From JBICHM01 sp043101835 (GTDB taxonomy: Bacteria; Planctomycetota; Phycisphaerae; Phycisphaerales; UBA1924): a DNA stretch of 11,544 bases. Position 1 is the stretch's first letter. Every line of letters starts with the position of its first letter. The DNA is taken from NCBI GenBank assembly GCA_043101835.1, contig JBICHM010000111.1, positions 1 through 11,544 on the forward strand, given 5' to 3'. The notes beneath the pieces are model-generated. The model was not told where the DNA came from. It worked only from the letters and a program-made list of their open reading frames with translations, and did no database searches. The position numbers were made by a program, and so were the translations under genes. This document shows positions 1 to 8,095 of the stretch, in pieces.

Positions 1-1359
<1,359 letters not shown>

Positions 1360-1367
1360 GGGGCGGG

Positions 1368-1373
1368 ATGGTA
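1368..1373 (-). promoter_or_regulatory. Candidate -10 box (TACCAT) for the ABC-F gene
   Basis: On the minus strand TACCAT is followed by 8 nt and then the ATG. It fits TANNNT, and no Shine-Dalgarno sequence separates it from the start. The predicted transcript would therefore begin at or within a base or two of the start codon. I see no convincing -35 hexamer. Confidence 0.5.
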
Positions 1374-1393
1374 GGAGGGGCCGGCGCGGGCGC

Positions 1394-1411
1394 GGCGGCC
1401 TGCAGGCCGCC
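1394..1411. repeat. Perfect 18-bp palindrome after the Rieske gene
   Basis: GGCGGCCTGCAGGCCGCC is its own reverse complement and ends one base from the Rieske stop codon. In RNA it can fold into a GC-only-stem hairpin around a small loop. No T-run follows it on the minus strand, so it is not a classical intrinsic terminator. It may end or protect the 3' end of the Rieske mRNA, or be a copy of a dispersed intergenic palindrome. Confidence 0.6.
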
Positions 1412-2500
1412 CTACGCGAGCATGTCGGCCAGCAGGCGGTGGAAGTGGTGGACGCACTGCTCGCGCGCGGGGGAGTAGCGGCCGGTGGTGTAGTGGCGGC
1501 TGGCGATGGCGCGGTGGACGGCTTCGACGACAGATTCGTCTTCGCGTTCGACGCGGTCGAGGTCGGCGCTGACGCCGCGGTCGAGGCGGGCGGCGTCCCA
1601 GACATAGGGCAGGAAGCGCACGCGCGTGCGGTGGGGCGCGAGCGGCGGGACGATGTTCACTGAGATGCCCCAGGGGTAGACATTGAACATCGTGGTCGGG
1701 AAGAGCCAGAAGTACCACGCGCAGATGCGCTTGCCGGCATCGGGATGGTTGGGGGGGAGGTCGAAGCAGTCCTCGGCGCCACTGGCGACGCCGAGTTGGA
1801 GGTTGCTGAGCGGGAAGAGTTCGAGGGCGTACTCGCCGTAGTCGATCGCGCCGGCGAGGGAGGCGTGGACGAAGGGGATGTGGAATCCTTCGAGGTAGTT
1901 GTCGATGTAGAGGGCCCAGTTGGCGCGGACGAGGTAGTCGCGGGCACGGCTTGTGTCGAGTCGCGCGCTGTCGATGGGCAGGAATCCGATGCGCGCCTCC
2001 ATCTCGCGCGCGACCTCATCGAGCGGGTGCGCGGGATCGAGGCTGGCGAAGCAGAACTGGCGCCAGCGCTGCATGGGGACTTCGCGGAGGTGGTCTTCCT
2101 CGCGCGGGAAGTTCTCGGTCTCCTCGAACTCGGGCATCGACTGGAAACGCCCGGCGAGGTCGAAGCGCCGGCCGTGGTAGCGGCAGACGAGGCGTTTGGC
2201 GTGGTCGGGGTGCTCGCAGAGCGTCATGCCGCGGTGTGTGCAGACATTGGAGAGGCAGTGCAGGCGGTCGTCGTGATCGCGGGTGATGACCAGCGGCTCG
2301 TCGAGCGCGCCCTCGCAGTAGGTGAACGGCAGCACCGAGCCGGGCGTGGCGACCTGGTTGGTGTCGGCGACGAGCTGCCAGGTGCGCGCGAGGATGCGCT
2401 CGCGCGCGAGGTCGAAGGCCTCGGGGCTGGTGTAGACCCAGCCGGGCGGCGTCTCGGCGCGCCGGATGTCGGGGTCGACTACGAAGGGTCGTCGGGGCAT
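1412..2500 (-). CDS. Rieske [2Fe-2S] non-heme iron oxygenase, alpha subunit
   Basis: A 362-residue aromatic-ring-hydroxylating or related Rieske oxygenase, expected to insert oxygen into or demethylate a small organic substrate in the cytosol using electrons from a separate reductase. The Rieske cluster ligands are C87-T-H89 and C106-R-Y-H109 with 16 residues between H89 and C106. The catalytic domain has N201-Y-L-E204-G-F-H207 followed by H212: two iron histidines with the acidic residue that bridges cluster and iron across subunits. D321 in EDESVVEAVHRAI is the probable third iron ligand. The C terminus (REQCVHHFHRLL) resembles the choline-monooxygenase/carnitine-oxygenase-like branch (CMO, CntA, YeaW), but the substrate cannot be read from the sequence. 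No ferredoxin, reductase or beta subunit lies nearby. The start at MPRRPFVVDP was chosen because the frame upstream is low-complexity and crosses the divergent GNAT gene; TACCAT ends 7 nt before this ATG and there is no Shine-Dalgarno sequence. Confidence 0.95.
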   Translation of the reverse strand: MPRRPFVVDPDIRRAETPPGWVYTSPEAFDLARERILARTWQLVADTNQVATPGSVLPFTYCEGALDEPLVITRDHDDRLHCLSNVCTHRGMTLCEHPDHAKRLVCRYHGRRFDLAGRFQSMPEFEETENFPREEDHLREVPMQRWRQFCFASLDPAHPLDEVAREMEARIGFLPIDSARLDTSRARDYLVRANWALYIDNYLEGFHIPFVHASLAGAIDYGEYALELFPLSNLQLGVASGAEDCFDLPPNHPDAGKRICAWYFWLFPTTMFNVYPWGISVNIVPPLAPHRTRVRFLPYVWDAARLDRGVSADLDRVEREDESVVEAVHRAIASRHYTTGRYSPAREQCVHHFHRLLADMLA

Positions 2501-2507
2501 GGGGGTG

Positions 2508-2513
2508 ATGGTA
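2508..2513 (-). promoter_or_regulatory. Candidate -10 box (TACCAT) for the Rieske gene
   Basis: On the minus strand GG-TACCAT is followed by seven bases (CACCCCC) and the ATG. This is the same box, at almost the same spacing, as the ABC-F gene. It predicts a leaderless transcript. No -35 hexamer is recognisable at 16-18 bp. Confidence 0.55.
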
Positions 2514-2539
2514 CCGGGGCGTTGTCGGGCGCATGGGAG

Positions 2540-2545
2540 TATCTT
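2540..2545 (+). promoter_or_regulatory. Candidate -10 box (TATCTT) for the GNAT gene
   Basis: TATCTT lies in the 82-bp divergent gap, 37 nt before the GNAT start. It would give a short leader of about 30 nt carrying the GGGGAG ribosome binding site at 2569-2574. No good -35 hexamer is seen, so this is a modest call. Confidence 0.35.
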
Positions 2546-2582
2546 CTGTCTCGGCGCGGATGCGCCGTGGGGAGCACGCCTG

Positions 2583-3395
2583 ATGCCGACTTCGACCTTT
2601 GTTCCGGACATCGCCTCGATGGGCGACGATGTGGCCCGTCGCATCGAGCGACACTTCGACAGCGCGTTCCGGCTGCTGCTGCGGGGGCCGGAGTCGGTGC
2701 AGACCGAGCACGCCGCGACCTTTATCAGCGGGGAGGCGCACCCGTTCGGCAACTTCGCATCGCTGACGCGGTCGGACGATGTCGACGCGGTGCGGGCGTC
2801 GATCGAGACGCTCGCGCCTGTGACGGCGCCGAAGGCGCTGCTCTTCGCGGGCGGCGCGGTGTCGGCGCCGGTGGCGGAGGCAATGCGCGAGGCTGGGTAC
2901 ACGGAGGTTCCGGGGCTGCCGGGGATGGCGGTGGAGATCGGCGCGATGGCGGACGCCCCCGCGCCCGATGGGTACACCTTCGCGCGGATCGATCGCGTCG
3001 ACCAGGGCGACGCATGGACGGTGGCGTTCGCGGACGGGTACGAGCTGCCGCGTCCGGTGGGCGCGGCGTTCGGGCCGCTGGCGCTGGGGATCGACGCCGC
3101 GCCGGACGCGACGGTGCAGTGGTTCGCGGTGATGCACGAGGGCGCGATGGTGGCGACCTCGATGCTCATCCTGCTCGACGGGCTGGCAGGGATCTACGGC
3201 GTGGCGACGCTGCCGGCGGAACGGAAGAAAGGCCTGGGCGCATTCGCGACGGCGCAGGCGCTCCTGCGCGCGAAGGACCTCGGCTATCGCGTGGGCATCC
3301 TGCAGGCCAGCGAGATGGGCAAGCCGGTGTACGCGCGCCTGGGGTTCCGCGAGTTCGGCGGCATAGGGCTGTGGGTGAAGATGCCGGCCGGGTGA
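2583..3395 (+). CDS. GNAT family N-acetyltransferase
   Basis: A 270-residue protein with the acetyl-CoA-binding GNAT fold in its C-terminal half. Motif A is visible as strand GIYGVATLP followed by ERKKGLGAFATAQALL (about 203-228), giving R-x-x-G-x-G (R214, G217, G219) for pyrophosphate binding of acetyl-CoA. The following strand YRVGILQAS and the helix MGKPVYARLGFREFG (245-259) are the usual motif B region with the YxxLGF signature. The N-terminal half (about 1-120) is a diverged region often seen in two-part GNAT proteins and probably shapes the acceptor site. The acceptor substrate is unknown. The start ATG is supported by GGGGAG at 2569-2574, 8 nt upstream, and by loss of sensible protein sequence before it. 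It is divergent from the Rieske gene (82-bp gap) and precedes the serine hydrolase by 43 bp. Confidence 0.9.
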   Translation: MPTSTFVPDIASMGDDVARRIERHFDSAFRLLLRGPESVQTEHAATFISGEAHPFGNFASLTRSDDVDAVRASIETLAPVTAPKALLFAGGAVSAPVAEAMREAGYTEVPGLPGMAVEIGAMADAPAPDGYTFARIDRVDQGDAWTVAFADGYELPRPVGAAFGPLALGIDAAPDATVQWFAVMHEGAMVATSMLILLDGLAGIYGVATLPAERKKGLGAFATAQALLRAKDLGYRVGILQASEMGKPVYARLGFREFGGIGLWVKMPAG

Positions 3396-3415
3396 AACCC
3401 GAGGGCGGCCGGGGC

Positions 3416-3438
3416 GGCGCCGGCACTACGCTGGCGCC
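3416..3438 (+). promoter_or_regulatory. Inverted repeat abutting the serine hydrolase start and overlapping its -10 box
   Basis: GGCGCCGGC and GCTGGCGCC are inverted arms of 9 bp (one G-T pair in RNA) around the 5-nt loop ACTAC, ending exactly before the ATG at 3439. The arm and loop overlap the candidate -10 box at 3427-3432. It could be an operator, or the hairpin that ends the GNAT transcript, whose stop codon is 20 nt upstream. There is no T-run. Confidence 0.5.
3427..3432 (+). promoter_or_regulatory. Candidate -10 box (TACGCT) for the serine hydrolase gene
   Basis: TACGCT is followed by six bases (GGCGCC) and the ATG. It matches TANNNT and the 6-8 nt spacing seen at four other genes here. 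No Shine-Dalgarno sequence is present, so a leaderless mRNA is predicted. Confidence 0.45.
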
Positions 3439-4869
3439 ATGCACCGACTGACCGTGATCGCGTGTGCGCTGGCGGCGACGGGCCTCGCGGCCTGCGCCAC
3501 GACTGCGCCCCCTCCCCCACCGACGCCGCGGGTCGCATTCACCGACGAACTCGCGGAGCGCATGCGCGCAATCGGCGAGCGCGCCGTGCGCGAAGACGGC
3601 GTCGTCGGGTTGTCGATCGGGGTGGCGCTCGACGGGGAGATCGTCTTCGCAGAGGGGTTCGGGCACGCGAACGCGGAGCGCACGGTCCCAGCGACGCGCG
3701 ACACGATCTACGACATCGCCTCAGTCGGGAAGCAGTTCACGGCGGCGGCGATCATGCGCCTTGTGGATGACGGGCGCCTGACGCTCGACCGGCGCGTGCG
3801 CGAGTTCATCCCGAGTTTGCCGGAGCACTTCCCGAACGCGACGATCGAGCAGCTGTTGCGCCACACCTCGGGGTTCGTGTCGGGCGAACTCGACGAGATG
3901 GCGCCGCCGGACGAGTTCACGCGCAAGCGATACGGGCTGGAACTGCTGACTGACATCGAGCTGCAGACCGGCGCGACACTGTTCGCTCCCGAGGAGACCT
4001 TCGTGTACAGCAACGCCGGGTACCTCGTGCTCGGGCTGGTGGTCGAGGCGGCGTCGGGGCGGCGGTACGACGCGTTCGTTCGGAACGAGCTGCTGCGCCC
4101 GAACGGGCTGGTCGAGATGACGGTCTGCGAGCGGGCGGCGGATGATCGGATGGCGGACTCGATCCACCGGGGTGAGGACGGGAGCGTTGCGCGCGTGCCG
4201 CTGATCGACATGACGGCCTTCAGCGGGCAGGGGTCGATCTGCAGCAGCGCGGTCGATCTCCTGCGCTGGTCGCACGCCTTGAACACGGGGCGGATCGTCT
4301 CGCTCGATTCGCTCGCGCAGATGCGCAGCCCGTCCACGCTGCGCGGGGCGCACGAGACGGCGAGCATCCCGTACGGCTTTGCGCAGCGACTCGGGCGGCT
4401 GGGGGCGTACTCGAAGGTCGGACACACGGGCACCTTCGACGGCGGGTCGGCGTCGCTGGCGTATCTGCCGGGGGCGGGGGTGGAGATCGCGGTGATCTCA
4501 AACACGCGCGGCGCCGGCACGCCGCATGCGCTGCGGTACGAACTCGAGATCGCGAAGCTCCTGACCGGCTTCGTCGAGACGCCGGTCGAATCGCAGCGGA
4601 CGGCGCTCACCGAGACACAGCGCCGGATGATCGAGGGCGTGTACACGGATGGGCGCGAGTTCCGCGCGGCGATCGAGGGCGATGACCTGATCGTCTTCCG
4701 GGATGGCCGCGAGACTGAACGCCTGAGCCACATCGGCGGCATGCGGTTCCGCCGGGCTGATCAGCCGGATGTGCTCGAATCGTTCCGCCCCGACGGCGAT
4801 CGCGCGGGTTGGTGGGTGTACGAGGTGCGGGGGAGTTATCTGGAGGTGTTGCGCCGTGTGGGAGAGTGA
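3439..4869 (+). CDS. Lipoprotein serine hydrolase, beta-lactamase/DD-peptidase (S12) family
   Basis: A 476-residue predicted lipoprotein. The signal MHRLTVIACALAATGLAAC has lipobox LAAC, with the lipidated C19, followed by a proline-rich tether (about 23-30). The catalytic domain carries the three penicillin-binding motifs: S95-V-G-K98 (nucleophile serine and lysine, in YDIASVGKQFTAAAI), Y190-S-N192, and H329-T-G331 in place of KTG, the form usual for esterase-like and class C-like members. The HTSGFVSGE (142-150) stretch is also typical. A C-terminal beta-rich extension (about 385-476) resembles the small accessory domain often fused to these enzymes. It may be a peptidase, esterase or amidase acting in the periplasm; beta-lactam resistance should not be assumed. 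The start is fixed by the signal peptide. It lies 43 bp after the GNAT gene, with its own -10-like box, and is convergent with the PEP-CTERM gene (6 bp between stop codons). Confidence 0.95.
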   Translation: MHRLTVIACALAATGLAACATTAPPPPPTPRVAFTDELAERMRAIGERAVREDGVVGLSIGVALDGEIVFAEGFGHANAERTVPATRDTIYDIASVGKQFTAAAIMRLVDDGRLTLDRRVREFIPSLPEHFPNATIEQLLRHTSGFVSGELDEMAPPDEFTRKRYGLELLTDIELQTGATLFAPEETFVYSNAGYLVLGLVVEAASGRRYDAFVRNELLRPNGLVEMTVCERAADDRMADSIHRGEDGSVARVPLIDMTAFSGQGSICSSAVDLLRWSHALNTGRIVSLDSLAQMRSPSTLRGAHETASIPYGFAQRLGRLGAYSKVGHTGTFDGGSASLAYLPGAGVEIAVISNTRGAGTPHALRYELEIAKLLTGFVETPVESQRTALTETQRRMIEGVYTDGREFRAAIEGDDLIVFRDGRETERLSHIGGMRFRRADQPDVLESFRPDGDRAGWWVYEVRGSYLEVLRRVGE

Positions 4870-4883
4870 GGCGCATTAGCGCC
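4870..4883. terminator. Small hairpin between convergent genes
   Basis: GGCGC-ATTA-GCGCC forms a perfect 5-bp stem with a 4-nt loop, directly after the serine hydrolase stop and covering the stop codon of the opposing gene. It reads the same on both strands, so it could slow polymerase from either side. The short stem and missing T-run make this a weak terminator candidate. Confidence 0.3.
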
Positions 4884-7461
4884 GACGCCTGCGCGTGGCG
4901 GTGAGGCCGGCGAGGGCGAGGAGGGCGGCGGCGCTCGGAGTGGGGATGACGACTTCCAGGTACATGCCGATCGGTGTGTAGACCGCGTCGAAGGTGTACC
5001 CGTTCGCCAGCGTCGGGAGCAGGATGGCGGCGAACTCGCCAGACCTGCCGCCGGAGCCGAGAATGACGATGCGCTCGCCAAGATCGAGCGAGAATTCACC
5101 GTCGAGGCGAACCCGGAGGGCTCCGTCGACGGTGAGGTTTCCGACGAACACAAAGGGGAAGGTTCGGTCGAGCACCGTCTCATCGAAGTGAATGTCGAGG
5201 ACGCCGCCGGCGCCGAGTTCGAACTGGTTGAAGTCGCGGATTCTCGCGGAGGTGTCCATCGTGATGACGCCGTCACTGAAGAAGGACGGGCTGATGCCGC
5301 TCGCGGGCGCAAAGTGGGCGTTCTCCAACGCGAGCGTTCCATGATTCACCACGGTGTACGCTTCGGCGGTCGCGTCGCGAATCGTCAGTGTGGCCCCTGA
5401 GTCTCGCTGCGTCGATCCGTTCGTTAGCTGACGCTCGACTCGGAGCCATCCGCCGTCGATGGTCATGTCGCCGTTGTTTCGGATCGCGGCGCCGTCCGCC
5501 CATATCGATCCGCCCTGCGCGGCCTGCACGACGCCGTTGTTGATGAAGTTGCCGTCGAACTGGCGGAGTTGGGCGTTCTCACCGATGGTCCACACGCCTC
5601 GATTCTCGGCATCCAGCACATTTCGGGCGACATGGCCGCTGTCATCGATATGGACGGAGCCTTCATTGACGAATCGACCGCGCGCGCCGCTGATCCCGTC
5701 GATAGAGCCGCCGAGCAACAGCGATGACTGATCGTCGAGGATGAGTTCCTGGCTCGCGTTGAGCTGGATCTTGCCGCCGGCGACGACCAGGTCGATCGCC
5801 GCGGGGGCGCCGTTGTCGAATCGGACGGCGCCATTGGCAATGACGCGCGTGACGCCGCTCTGCTGCCGAAAGTTCGCGCCGATCACGCCGGCGCCGACTT
5901 CGAGATCACCGAAGAAATCGATGTTGTCGACGCTCGCGCCGTTGCCGGCGAGCAGCATCGTGCCGACCGTCGTGATCGCACCGCCGAAGACATCGTCCTT
6001 GATGATCCACTCCGAGCCGGCGCCGATTTCATACGCGGCGCCTGTGTTGTTCCACTGCCCCTCGACGGTGATCGTTGCTCCGGCGACGCTGAGATTGCCG
6101 AGCGAGAGTGTCTGGAAACCGTCGACGATCGTCAGCGCGGCGTTGTCAGCGTTGATCGTGCCGGTGTTCACCCACGCGCCCTCGAGTCGCAGCGTGCTTC
6201 CCGCGGTCGCGTTGATCGTGCCGTGGTTGATCCATGATCCGGCGAGCGTGGTGGCGCCGCTGATCAGCCCGCTGTTGGTCCAGTTCCCGGCGAGCGTGCC
6301 CCCGGCCGCGTCGAACTCGATCGTCGCGCCAGCGTTGTTGAGCCAGGCGCCGTTGATCGAGGTGTTGCCGATCGACCCGTTGTTGACGCCGGAGCCGGAC
6401 AGGACCGATGAATCGGTAATCGCGCCGTTGTTCTCCCATTCGGCCCATTCGAGGACGCTCGCGTCAATCGAGCCGTAGTTCTCGAGCCGCCCCGCGCCGG
6501 CGCGGAATCGCGCATCGCCAAAGTGCCCATTGTTGCGCAGCACTGCGCCGGTGGCGCCGAAGAACTTGAACCCCCCACCGACGAGCGACATGTCCGCACC
6601 GACCGTCAGGGATGCGCTCTCCACAAGGCGGAACTCAGTTTCGAAGAGCGCTGAAGCCTGCAGGTTCACACCCGTCAGCGTCTGCACGCCCTCGAAATCC
6701 AACCGCCCGCCATCGACCCAGAGGCCACCCCCGTTCACCGTGGCGAATCCATTGCGAATCCGCAGTCCCTGGGTCGGACCGAGGCGCAGCACGCCGTCGG
6801 TGATAATCACATTGTCGAAGGTCTTCCCCGTGCGTCCGGCGATGACGAGTTTCGTGTCGTCGCCGTCGTAGACCGTGTTGCGGATCGTGCCGGCGTCGAA
6901 GCGGACCGTGGCGCCCGCGGAGCGCAGGACGCCGCCGACTTCCAGCACGCCGCCGTCGATGTCGAAGAGGCCGCTGGTGAGGTTCACACTGCTGAGGGTC
7001 GCCACGCCGTCGCGGAGGCGGAAGGTTCCCTCGCTGAGGGTGAATGTCTCGTCAACGGTCAGCGAGCCGCTGAAGAGTTCGAGCGTGGCGCCGCCGGCAG
7101 TGAGGGCGAGGGTGGAGACGTGGGCGTCGCCGTTGATGAGGACGCTGTAGTTGCCCGGGGCGCCGATGGTCGCGTCGTATTCGTCGACGCCGTCGTTCTG
7201 CGGGACGACGCCGCCGGACCAGCGGGTGGGATCGAACCAGCCGCCGGTCAGCCCGGAGGCCCAGTCGGCGCTGATGCGTGCGCGGAGCGCCGCGTCGCGC
7301 GCAAGTTCGGCCTCGCGCTGTGCCCGAGCGAGCTCTCCGCGAACCGAGGCGACCGCCGGGGCGGCCGAACCGGCTGCGGCGACGATGGCGGCGGCTGCAA
7401 CGCGCACCGAGACACCCGAACGCCCGGTGGGGCGACGGCCGATCCACGACTGGACTCGCAT
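4876..7461 (-). CDS. Secreted beta-helix repeat protein with PEP-CTERM-like C-terminal anchor
   Basis: An 861-residue exported protein of unknown function. The N terminus has a long signal peptide (charged start to about residue 18, hydrophobic 19-39, probable cleavage near AVA-S). The mature protein opens with WASGLTGGWFDPTRWSGGVVP and ATIGAPGNYSVLINGDAHV (about 67-115), a common opening of PEP-CTERM and autotransporter-like surface proteins. The body is beta-rich and repetitive. At about 309-436 an N-N/T-x-G-x-I unit recurs every 16-20 residues (for example LRNNGHF, WENNGAI, WTNSGLI, WINHGTI, WVNTGTI), with related units at 470, 639 and 660, which suggests parallel beta-helix rungs. The C terminus has I839-P-T-P, a hydrophobic helix (843-855) and RRRRR, the pattern of exosortase/PEP-CTERM sorting signals. 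No exosortase is in the window. The start has TGAGGAG 8 nt upstream and a good promoter at 7518-7546. Confidence 0.9.
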   Translation of the reverse strand: MRVQSWIGRRPTGRSGVSVRVAAAAIVAAAGSAAPAVASVRGELARAQREAELARDAALRARISADWASGLTGGWFDPTRWSGGVVPQNDGVDEYDATIGAPGNYSVLINGDAHVSTLALTAGGATLELFSGSLTVDETFTLSEGTFRLRDGVATLSSVNLTSGLFDIDGGVLEVGGVLRSAGATVRFDAGTIRNTVYDGDDTKLVIAGRTGKTFDNVIITDGVLRLGPTQGLRIRNGFATVNGGGLWVDGGRLDFEGVQTLTGVNLQASALFETEFRLVESASLTVGADMSLVGGGFKFFGATGAVLRNNGHFGDARFRAGAGRLENYGSIDASVLEWAEWENNGAITDSSVLSGSGVNNGSIGNTSINGAWLNNAGATIEFDAAGGTLAGNWTNSGLISGATTLAGSWINHGTINATAGSTLRLEGAWVNTGTINADNAALTIVDGFQTLSLGNLSVAGATITVEGQWNNTGAAYEIGAGSEWIIKDDVFGGAITTVGTMLLAGNGASVDNIDFFGDLEVGAGVIGANFRQQSGVTRVIANGAVRFDNGAPAAIDLVVAGGKIQLNASQELILDDQSSLLLGGSIDGISGARGRFVNEGSVHIDDSGHVARNVLDAENRGVWTIGENAQLRQFDGNFINNGVVQAAQGGSIWADGAAIRNNGDMTIDGGWLRVERQLTNGSTQRDSGATLTIRDATAEAYTVVNHGTLALENAHFAPASGISPSFFSDGVITMDTSARIRDFNQFELGAGGVLDIHFDETVLDRTFPFVFVGNLTVDGALRVRLDGEFSLDLGERIVILGSGGRSGEFAAILLPTLANGYTFDAVYTPIGMYLEVVIPTPSAAALLALAGLTATRRRRR

Positions 7462-7517
7462 TCGCTCTGCTCCTCAGTTGCCTTGACCGCGTGTGCATCC
7501 GGCGGCCACCTGAAGAA

Positions 7518-7546
7518 AGTATATATGAAGGGCGGGTTCGGAACAA
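7518..7546 (-). promoter_or_regulatory. Sigma70-type promoter of the PEP-CTERM gene
   Basis: On the minus strand the -35 hexamer TTGTTC (7541-7546) and the -10 hexamer TATACT (7518-7523) are separated by 17 bp. Transcription would start near 7511, giving a leader of about 50 nt with the TGAGGAG ribosome binding site before the ATG at 7461. This is the only promoter in the window where both hexamers are convincing. A 12-nt T-run (minus strand) lies directly upstream of the -35. Confidence 0.65.
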
Positions 7547-7547
7547 T

Positions 7548-7559
7548 AAAAAAAAAAAA
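7548..7559. repeat. 12-nt A/T homopolymer tract
   Basis: Twelve consecutive A on the plus strand, in an otherwise very GC-rich window. It sits immediately upstream of the -35 of the PEP-CTERM promoter, the position of an UP element bound by RNA polymerase alpha subunits. Its length is prone to slippage in vivo and to error in sequencing. Confidence 0.9.
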
Positions 7560-7601
7560 CGCGACAGGTTTCCTGCTAAACCCCGGGTGGAGGGCATTCC
7601 C

Positions 7602-8075
7602 ATGCAGGCGAAAGCGACGGACCAGCATCGCTGGCTGATGGAGATGGTCGGGTCGTGGACCTACGAGGCTTCGTGCGACGGGGCGGGCGGCGAGGGCGGT
7701 TCGATGCGCGGCACGGAGCGCGTCCGCGCGCTCGGCGACCTGTGGATCGTCGCGGAGGGCGACGGCACAGCGCCGGACGGCGCCACATTCACATGGGTGA
7801 TGGTGCTGGGGTACGACCCCGTGAAGGGGAAGTACGTCGGGTCGTGGGCGGGGTCGCCGATGTCGTCGATGTTCATCTACGAGGGCGAGCGAGACGGCGG
7901 CCGGCTGCCGCTGGACACGACGGGCCCGCGCATGGACGACCCGACGAAGTCGGCGCAGTACCAGGACGAGATCGAGGTGGTCAGCCCGAACGAGCGGTTC
8001 CTGCGCTCGCGCATGCTCGGCGACGACGGGGCGTGGGTGCAGTTCATGGAGGCGCGGTACACGCGCGTGGGGTGA
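7602..8075 (+). CDS. DUF1579 family protein
   Basis: A 157-residue protein without signal peptide or membrane segment, matching the small beta-barrel-like DUF1579 family, whose function is not established. Recognisable family features are the opening HRWLMEMVGSWTYEA (9-23), the alternating strands with MRGTERVRALGDLWIVAEGDG, the central VMVLGYDPVKGKYVGSW (66-82), and MSSMFIYEGERDGGRL followed by a charged stretch and VVSPNERFLRSRM. The length is normal for the family. The start ATG is supported by GGAGGG at 7589-7594, 7 nt upstream, and by the family-like N terminus. It is divergent from the PEP-CTERM gene across 140 bp and convergent with the sensor phosphatase (20 bp between stop codons). 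I see no clear -10 box of its own on the plus strand. No partner or pathway is suggested by the context. Confidence 0.88.
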   Translation: MQAKATDQHRWLMEMVGSWTYEASCDGAGGEGGSMRGTERVRALGDLWIVAEGDGTAPDGATFTWVMVLGYDPVKGKYVGSWAGSPMSSMFIYEGERDGGRLPLDTTGPRMDDPTKSAQYQDEIEVVSPNERFLRSRMLGDDGAWVQFMEARYTRVG

Positions 8076-8095
8076 GGCGCTGAAGGCGTCGCGCG

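Noticed and set aside
2501..3169. Longer N terminus for the Rieske protein (frame open to 3169)
   Set aside because: The added stretch is Ser/Ala-rich, lies antisense to the GNAT gene and matches no Rieske N terminus. The start at 2500 has a -10 box 7 nt upstream.
1745..3451. 568-codon plus-strand open frame across the Rieske and GNAT genes
   Set aside because: It crosses two well-supported genes in other frames and has a biased low-complexity composition.
3439..4869. Calling the serine hydrolase an antibiotic-resistance beta-lactamase
   Set aside because: SxxK, YxN and HTG motifs are shared by esterases, DD-peptidases and amidases of the same fold. Nothing here points to beta-lactam hydrolysis.
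5741..6478. 245-codon plus-strand open frame inside the PEP-CTERM gene
   Set aside because: Antisense shadow of a continuous 861-residue gene with signal peptide, repeats and sorting tail. It has no ribosome binding site of note.
7518..7530. Plus-strand promoter for the DUF1579 gene in the TATATAT stretch
   Set aside because: No -35 hexamer lies at a usable distance and the box does not fit TANNNT on this strand, so I do not call it.
7548..7576. T12 on the minus strand preceded by CAGG-AAA-CCTG as an intrinsic terminator
   Set aside because: The stem is only 4 bp with a 3-nt loop and is 5 nt from the T-run, and no minus-strand gene ends just before it. It could at most stop antisense read-through from the phosphatase gene. 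The UP-element reading fits better.
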